In this document: in pieces, positions 59,901 through 64,000 of the stretch
Numbering within the stretch: position 1 is the stretch's first letter
Layout: every line of letters starts with the position of its first letter
Source: Pomacea canaliculata
Lineage: Eukaryota; Mollusca; Gastropoda; Architaenioglossa; Ampullariidae
Reading direction: 5' to 3'
DNA: 64,000 bases
NCBI RefSeq assembly: GCF_003073045.1
Contig: NC_037600.1
Coordinates: forward strand, 12,264,758 to 12,328,757
The notes under the pieces: model-generated
Told to the model about the DNA's origin: nothing
Seen by the model: only the letters and a program-made list of their open reading frames with translations
The model's database searches: none
Program-made: the position numbers and the translations under genes

Positions 59901-62784
59901 ATAATGGGAACTTATAGTGCGCAGTATCACGACCAAGATAGATCACAAGATCGCACTCTTTGCGCAGGCCAATAATGATAAATTAAAGATAACAGACAGT
60001 GACAGATGTGAGAAGAATGCATATTAAGAGACATGTCAGCAGACATTATGTAACCTAAGTTGTGCTGAAGTAACAAAAGGAACATTGGCATTACCTACCC
60101 GAACAGAGACAGGCAGTGAAGGGTAAACTCTTACTCTCCTCTTTGGAAAAAATGAAAGCTCTTCTTTTTTCATCATTTAATTTTAACTTGTTGTGAGTCA
60201 TCCATTGTCTAATATCAGAAATACAATCTTGGATGCTGTGGATAGCAGTTTGTGCCTGAAAAGGAGAACATCTGGTATATAGCTGAGTGTCATCAGCAAA
60301 GAATTGTTCAGATATGGAGTGCGATTGAATTAGAGTAGTAAGTGGCTTCATGTACATGATAAAGAGGATGGGACCAAGTACAGAACCTTGGAGGACTCCT
60401 GAGCTTATAGATGCTGGTGGAAGAGTCTCTCCTACCTGAGTATTCTTCCGGCTCATGCCCTAAAATATCCAAGCACTTTAAAAAAAACTTTTGCTATAAA
60501 ACAATAAAATTTAATGGTAAATATAGTCTAAAATAACTTGCGAGTGTATAGAAGAGAAAAGCGACCTTAAATGGGAAGGCTTGACAGTTAGCTACTTTGT
60601 GGGATGAGGACATTATTTTTAAAAGACGGCTTGCAGATGGCATCTTGTTATTGTGATCTGTGCATACACAGGTATGCCAACCTCCTTGATTTGACAAATC
60701 AGCGCTGGGAGAACCTGAGAGAATCGTGCAAAGCCTACCAGTTGGTACGTGAGGCAGCGGAGCTAGCAGCTTGGATCACTGAGAAGGAAAATATGATGAT
60801 TGGCGATGAGGTTGGAGAAGACCTGGAGCAGGTTGAAGAAATGCAGAAGAAGTTTGATGACTTCCAGAAGGTCTGTCATGATCCATCCCCACCACATATT
60901 CTTCGCCTATTTATCCATTTAAACAAATTATCTTGGAAACTTGAATACAGATGATGTAAAAAAATGTAAATATATGTGCATATTGGATGTTTTGTTTGTT
61001 TGCATGTCTGTCATCTTAATTACAAACTTCAACACACAGGACCTCAAGGCAAATGAAGCAAGACTGCAGGAACTAAACAACATTGCTGACCGCCTTACAG
61101 CCATGGGACACACAGAGGCTGCAGAGAAAATCCGAGAACAGATCACGGTACGTCCTATACTATCATGAATCCAGTCGTCAGTTCATGTCCTTTATTTTAT
61201 GCAACAATCCTTGTGGCTGTTAAGAAGTGCTTTCTGGGTTAAGAAATGAAATAGACTGGACTATAGTTTGCAATAGATCTTCCTCAAACATGTTGCCTTT
61301 CAGTATAGTAGACATGCATGGCCTGAACTCACAGGCACATTGTTCAGACCTTTGACTTAGTACTTGGAGAACAAACGAGCAGGCTTATGTAAGTTTTTAA
61401 ATTTTGGTTCTTTGTGTGATTTTAGCTAATAAAAAGGGCTATATGTTAGCAGTTTGATGAGAGACTATCAGGTATAAGTGGGTTTTCACATTTTGATTCT
61501 GTGTATGGTCCAAACATATAGTAGATGAATGGTTTGTTTCTTGTTTATGCTGCAGCAACTGAATCAGCGCTGGGTGACTCTGCAGCAAGTATCTGCTGAG
61601 CGTGCACAGACTTTAGGCAGCGCCTTTGAAGTTCAGCGCTACCACCGGTATGGAGAACTGCTAGTTTTCTGCCTGTGGTTAGAAAATGTGCTATTTGTTG
61701 TTAGCTGTTTGATGAGCCTGCATATTGATATAACTTCTGAAGACATTAAATGTATTGCTTTTTATGAACTTGCGTAAGTGCAAGAACTGAATTGCAAGCA
61801 GAGCCTTGAAAGTGCTGCCTGTGTTATTTGTCATCTCATAGAGAGGCAGACGAAACCAAGGACTGGATTAGAGAAAAGGATACTGCCCTCAATAATGACA
61901 ACTATGGGTCTGACCTTGCCAGCGTTCAGGCCTTGCAGCGCAAACATGAAGGTGTGGAGCGGGACTTGGCTGCTTTGGGTGAAAAGGTGGGCTGTGTGAC
62001 CTTACTCTGTGTGTTTTGAGTTGTCTTTTCGTTAGTCATCTAATGCTAATTATGTTTTTATTTCCCTTTCTCTATTTACTTTGATATCTTTTGATGCGTC
62101 GGATCTTAGCAAAATATCACTTCTTTAGTTTTGACTCCCACATCTTCAGTCTTGTAACAAATATTTGAAACATTAACTCTGAAGCATTTATACAGAAGCA
62201 GAAAAAAGACAATATGTTGTTATTTCTTCATATTCCTGCAAGAATCTGCATCAAGAGAGGTCTATGCTACATGACCCTTTTGATTTTCCAGGTTCGTGAC
62301 CTTGACAACAATGCTCAGCGCTTGATGCAGACCCACCCTGACCAGGCGGAGAGTATCTATGAACACCAGACAGAGATCAATGAAATGTGGAACTCCTTGA
62401 CAATCAAGGTAAGCCTCTTTTTTTTTTTAAGTGAGGTTTGATGTTTTTGTGGAGGAATTATGTAACTTCTTCTGTACACCACAAGTTGTTCCAAGTTTTG
62501 GTAGTCACAAATGTGTTTGATGAATGCTTAGTAAAAAGATGCATAAATGTGGTTTTTGTCATGCATGTAGGCATGCTTTCTTTTTCCTCTCTTATGCTTT
62601 TTCACTGTTTCTTGCATAGGCTGATGCCCGCAAAGGAAAACTGCTCGACTCGTATGACCTACAGCGTTTCCTTTCTGACTACCGTGACCTTACTTCTTGG
62701 ATCAACAGCATGATGACCCTGGTTTCTTCTGATGAGCTGGCAAAGGATGTGACAGGTGCCGAAGCTCTGCTTGAGAGACACCAG
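38588..62784 (+). CDS. SPTAN1: alpha-spectrin (non-erythroid type), N-terminal to mid part; 3' end beyond the window
   Basis: Alpha subunit of the spectrin heterotetramer, the actin-crosslinking scaffold under the plasma membrane. Twenty-eight exons join with GT..AG sites and compatible phases: 38576-38977 (ATG at 38588), 39500-39640, 40093-40176, 40433-40629, 41172-41316, 41830-41946, 42600-42773, 43620-43721, 43974-44111, 44541-44651, 44863-45096, 45552-45694, 50695-50756, 51244-51356, 54583-54651, 54974-55090, 55766-55893, 56540-56730, 57351-57500, 58009-58101, 58281-58415, 59671-59816, 60672-60870, 61040-61147, 61556-61647, 61842-61986, 62292-62408, 62620-62784. They encode about 1,335 residues, against roughly 2,400 for the family. 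Seen: an N-terminal tetramerisation half-repeat, triple-helical repeats with phrases such as [11 protein letters not shown] and DELAKDV, and an SH3 domain near aa 980-1035. The calpain/calmodulin insert of vertebrate alpha-II is absent. Exons 17 and 18 carry three 1-nt frame breaks (separate entry). Identity is certain; individual exon edges were chosen by eye. Confidence 0.95.
46384..50643 (+). mobile_element. hAT-like DNA transposon, 4.26 kb, inside a spectrin intron
   Basis: Both ends read CAGGGTTCCCAGG inward (13-bp perfect terminal inverted repeat). AAGGTCCTTTTAAG recurs just inside each end, in the same sense. TAAAT abuts both outer ends, a probable 5-bp target duplication (an 8-bp one is not seen). 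The element lies between spectrin exons 45552-45694 and 50695-50756, in the sense direction, and ends only 51 nt before the next exon. It carries a dead transposase gene. Confidence 0.88.
46700..49660 (+). pseudogene. decayed BED-finger/hAT-like transposase
   Basis: Pieces in order, in shifting frames: a zinc-finger-like part (CTMC near 46812, then [14 protein letters not shown] after a frame change, giving C-x2-C and H-x5-H); from 47609, after an acceptor-like [29 protein letters not shown] and [17 protein letters not shown] text; then [26 protein letters not shown] and finally [22 protein letters not shown]. The last piece is the C-terminal dimerisation-type block of a widespread metazoan transposase family. 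A Lys/Glu-rich coiled tail ends near 49655. Many stops and shifts: not functional. Confidence 0.8.
51357..54582 (+). other. long spectrin intron, no gene seen
   Basis: A 3.2-kb intron. It holds a TG/CATG-rich microsatellite zone at about 52400-52690 and T-rich tracts. A hydrophobic open frame at 52054-52254 has no splice support in phase with the flanking exons. Confidence 0.6.
52400..52690 (+). repeat. imperfect TG/GCAT microsatellite zone
   Basis: Dispersed runs of TGTGTATG, TGCATGCATG and GTGTGTGC over about 290 bp. It creates spurious His/Cys/Thr-rich frames on the minus strand. Confidence 0.85.
55170..55400 (+). repeat. diverged copy of the 58.7-59.5 kb element
   Basis: Shares ATGTACC(A/G)(C/T)GG(T/C)A(G/A)ACAAA and GCAAAA(G/A)GTCGTAAT(G/A)(A/G)AGCACA with 59003-59370. 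No clear ends were found. It lies in the intron between exons 54974-55090 and 55766-55893. Confidence 0.6.
55766..56730 (+). other. SPTAN1: two spectrin exons carrying three single-base frame breaks
   Basis: Exon 55766-55893 opens in frame ([11 protein letters not shown]), but one extra G near 55802-55803 throws the rest into another frame, where the family sequence resumes ([19 protein letters not shown]). Exon 56540-56730 lacks one base near 56547, so the codon after GRD reads TGA although family sequence ([13 protein letters not shown]) continues one frame over. An extra base near 56656-56658 then precedes [17 protein letters not shown]. Counting the three as +1, -1 and +1 restores the splice phases expected of both exons. 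The protein signal is otherwise intact, which argues against an old pseudogene. Local consensus error in the assembly is the simplest explanation. Confidence 0.85.
58281..59816 (+). other. SPTAN1: spectrin SH3 domain, split over two exons
   Basis: Exon 58281-58415 carries the first SH3 half: the ALYD-type motif is present as ALYDH at about aa 983-987, followed by [13 protein letters not shown] and TLLNSTNK. After a 1.26-kb intron, exon 59671-59816 begins with [19 protein letters not shown] (aa 1012-1030). This gives the RT loop, the WW of the n-Src region and the final PAAYV strand of a complete ligand-binding SH3. Its place inside a mid-molecule repeat is the hallmark of alpha-spectrin. The 3' exon goes on into a linker ending in QNQIETQ, whose last codon is completed by the exon at 60672. 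Confidence 0.93.
58730..59492 (+). mobile_element. non-autonomous DNA transposon, 763 bp
   Basis: The left end CAGTAAAACATCCCTATTG and the inverted right end (CAGTAAAACCTCTTTATTA after reverse complement) match at about 20 of 25 positions. The inner part is AT-rich, has no coding capacity and shares text with 55170-55400. Target duplication is not clear. It occupies most of the intron that splits the SH3 domain. Confidence 0.72.
60091..60456 (-). mobile_element. CR1-like LINE reverse transcriptase fragment
   Basis: One open frame of 121 codons on the minus strand carries [18 protein letters not shown], then [11 protein letters not shown] (intact FADD catalytic box), [16 protein letters not shown] and NKLKLNDEK. 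This is the palm domain of a CR1/L2-group polymerase, truncated at both ends, antisense in a spectrin intron. The open frame suggests a fairly recent insertion compared with the other LINE pieces here. Confidence 0.88.
60672..62784 (+). other. SPTAN1: spectrin repeats directly after the SH3 domain
   Basis: Six exons (60672-60870, 61040-61147, 61556-61647, 61842-61986, 62292-62408, 62620-62784) encode about 210 residues: [62 protein letters not shown] and [18 protein letters not shown]. The direct junction FQK|DLKANE and the short run to the next repeat leave no room for the calpain/calmodulin-binding insert of vertebrate alpha-II spectrin. The last exon stops at [10 protein letters not shown] in phase 0. 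No continuation (an exon beginning EHRTEI-like) is visible in 62785-64000, so the next exon is outside the window. Confidence 0.9.
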
Positions 62785-64000
62785 GTAGGATGAAGGATGC
62801 TGTTGTAATCCTAAGTTGTTTAGAACATGTACTACATGTCTGTCATGAAATCAGCTGAGCTAGCAGAAAGGATTCTAGTAGTCTGAGAAGCCGTTTACTT
62901 TCATTCTATCTCTCTCTCTCACATACACACAAATAGGGTGTGATGCAGTGTGCATGTATGTTTGGTGGGTATGTGTGCATATGTGTGTGAATGATGTGCA
63001 TTCACTTCTGATTAAGCACACTTGCCATCTCTGAAAGGAACAAGCTGCCTGGGTTGGGGGTGGGTTTGGGGGCACAGAATGAAAATGCTGGAACACAGGA
63101 GGCTTTTCTTTAATGGGAATATTGCAGATTGCAGGAGCCGTATATTTTTAAAAGTCACTGAAGCTGAATAGAAAGAAAAAAGTGAATGTTTCTGGGGAAT
63201 TTTTTGTTCTTTGAGTCTTTAAGTAGACACTGTTCTTTGATTGCTACCTCCCTTAGCTGTATAAATATCAAAATATACATTTCCTGTGATCGGGGGGAAA
63301 CTACATTTACATCGTTGAGGATTTCCCTCTCATCCCTTCTGTGTGCCCTCTGGCTGGATAAACTGCAGGGACTGATGCTGTGATTTGTCAGTGGTTTTTC
63401 TTATCTTGCTCCAGTCTCTACTGCATCTTAATGCCAGTACTAGCCATCAGTGTCCTTTGACATCTCCTTTATGTGTCTGGCACAGGTAGTGGGTTCCCTT
63501 TAGGTATTGACAGGTCAGCCATCATGTGTATAGTGGCCTTGGGTTTGACCAACAGCTTTAAGGAAGCCATAGTAAGTCTGAGTTCTGAGTCAATGGGACA
63601 TTTTGCAGATGTTCAGTTCCGAAATTGTCAGCCATTATGGAATTTCCCCGTTGGCAGAGGACGAGGAGGAAGAGGAGGAGGTGAAAAAGAAAGCAGCATG
63701 CGAGTGTTGTAGACGATTGGGTGTTTCTAGCACGGACACTTTGGCCGTGAACGCACGCTGCACGCGAAGTGTGTGGGCATGTCGTTTGCGCAGTTTAATC
63801 ACAGGCAGTTGTTTAATGATTACCGTAGGACATCAACATCAGTATCTTCTGTAGAGAATAAACTGTAGAGTGTGGCAGGATATGAATGACTCCAAGTTGA
63901 TAATATGATAATCTTCATCACAATCTTAAAAACAGGGAAGGAGAAAAAGATAAAGTCTTCATGATGGTAGCAGCCACACAAAACAAACCACACTGCTGAA
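62785..64000 (+). other. SPTAN1: spectrin intron running off the window
   Basis: Follows the donor CAG|GTAGGA at 62784. It has TC/CA/TG runs at about 62907-62995. A GAGGA-rich stretch at 63658-63690 is simple sequence. I find no spectrin exon. Confidence 0.6.

Noticed and set aside
1..64000. CRISPR arrays, bacterial operons, Shine-Dalgarno sites or prophage
   Set aside because: The spliced genes, SINEs and LINEs show animal nuclear DNA; no regularly spaced direct repeats or operon-like gene packing were seen.

Overview
This is nuclear DNA from an animal, not from a prokaryote. It is AT-rich, its genes are split by many short GT..AG introns, and it is crowded with decayed LINEs, tRNA-derived SINEs, cut-and-paste DNA transposons and microsatellites. 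The spectrin lacks the vertebrate calpain/calmodulin insert after the SH3 domain and reads like an invertebrate alpha-spectrin. With the repeat types present, a mollusc (perhaps a gastropod) is my best guess, but the window alone cannot prove it.

Layout. 1-23.1 kb: no protein gene that I can support. It holds a chain of decayed repeats: SINEs at 2.94, 5.1 and 13.6 kb, an L2-like LINE 3' part at 3.3-3.9 kb, hAT-like remnants and related repeats at 6.1-7.7 kb, a Tc1-like transposase fossil at 11.1-12.0 kb on the minus strand, and a 188-bp hAT-type MITE at 21.8 kb with a perfect 8-bp target duplication. There are also two striking inverted structures, a 32-bp-stem hairpin at 6687 and a perfect 30-bp palindrome at 14625. 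23.4-25.7 kb, plus strand: a two-coding-exon class A GPCR of 566 aa. 27.75-28.8 kb, minus strand: a Jockey-like LINE fragment. 29.2-29.5 kb: a 156-bp tandem duplication. 30.9-33.7 kb, minus strand: a two-exon TREX-type 3'-5' exonuclease (511 aa) with a very large insert between Exo II and Exo III. 34-64 kb, plus strand: alpha-spectrin. I trace 28 coding exons (about 1,335 codons, from the tetramerisation half-repeat through the SH3 domain and about four repeats beyond). The gene runs off the right edge, with somewhat more than half of a normal alpha-spectrin inside the window.

Relations. The exonuclease and the spectrin are head to head across an AT-rich interval of at most about 0.7-5 kb, which may hold a shared promoter. 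A 12-bp palindrome, GGTCACATGACC, occurs there twice, 2 kb apart. The spectrin introns host insertions: a 4.26-kb hAT-like transposon with 13-bp TIRs and a dead BED-finger transposase (46384-50643), a 763-bp TIR element (58730-59492) with a related copy near 55.2 kb, and an antisense LINE fragment (60091-60456).

The most notable anomaly is three single-base frame breaks in two neighbouring spectrin exons (near 55803, 56547 and 56658), in a gene whose other traced exons are all in frame. Local assembly error is the likeliest cause. No new multi-gene system is evident.
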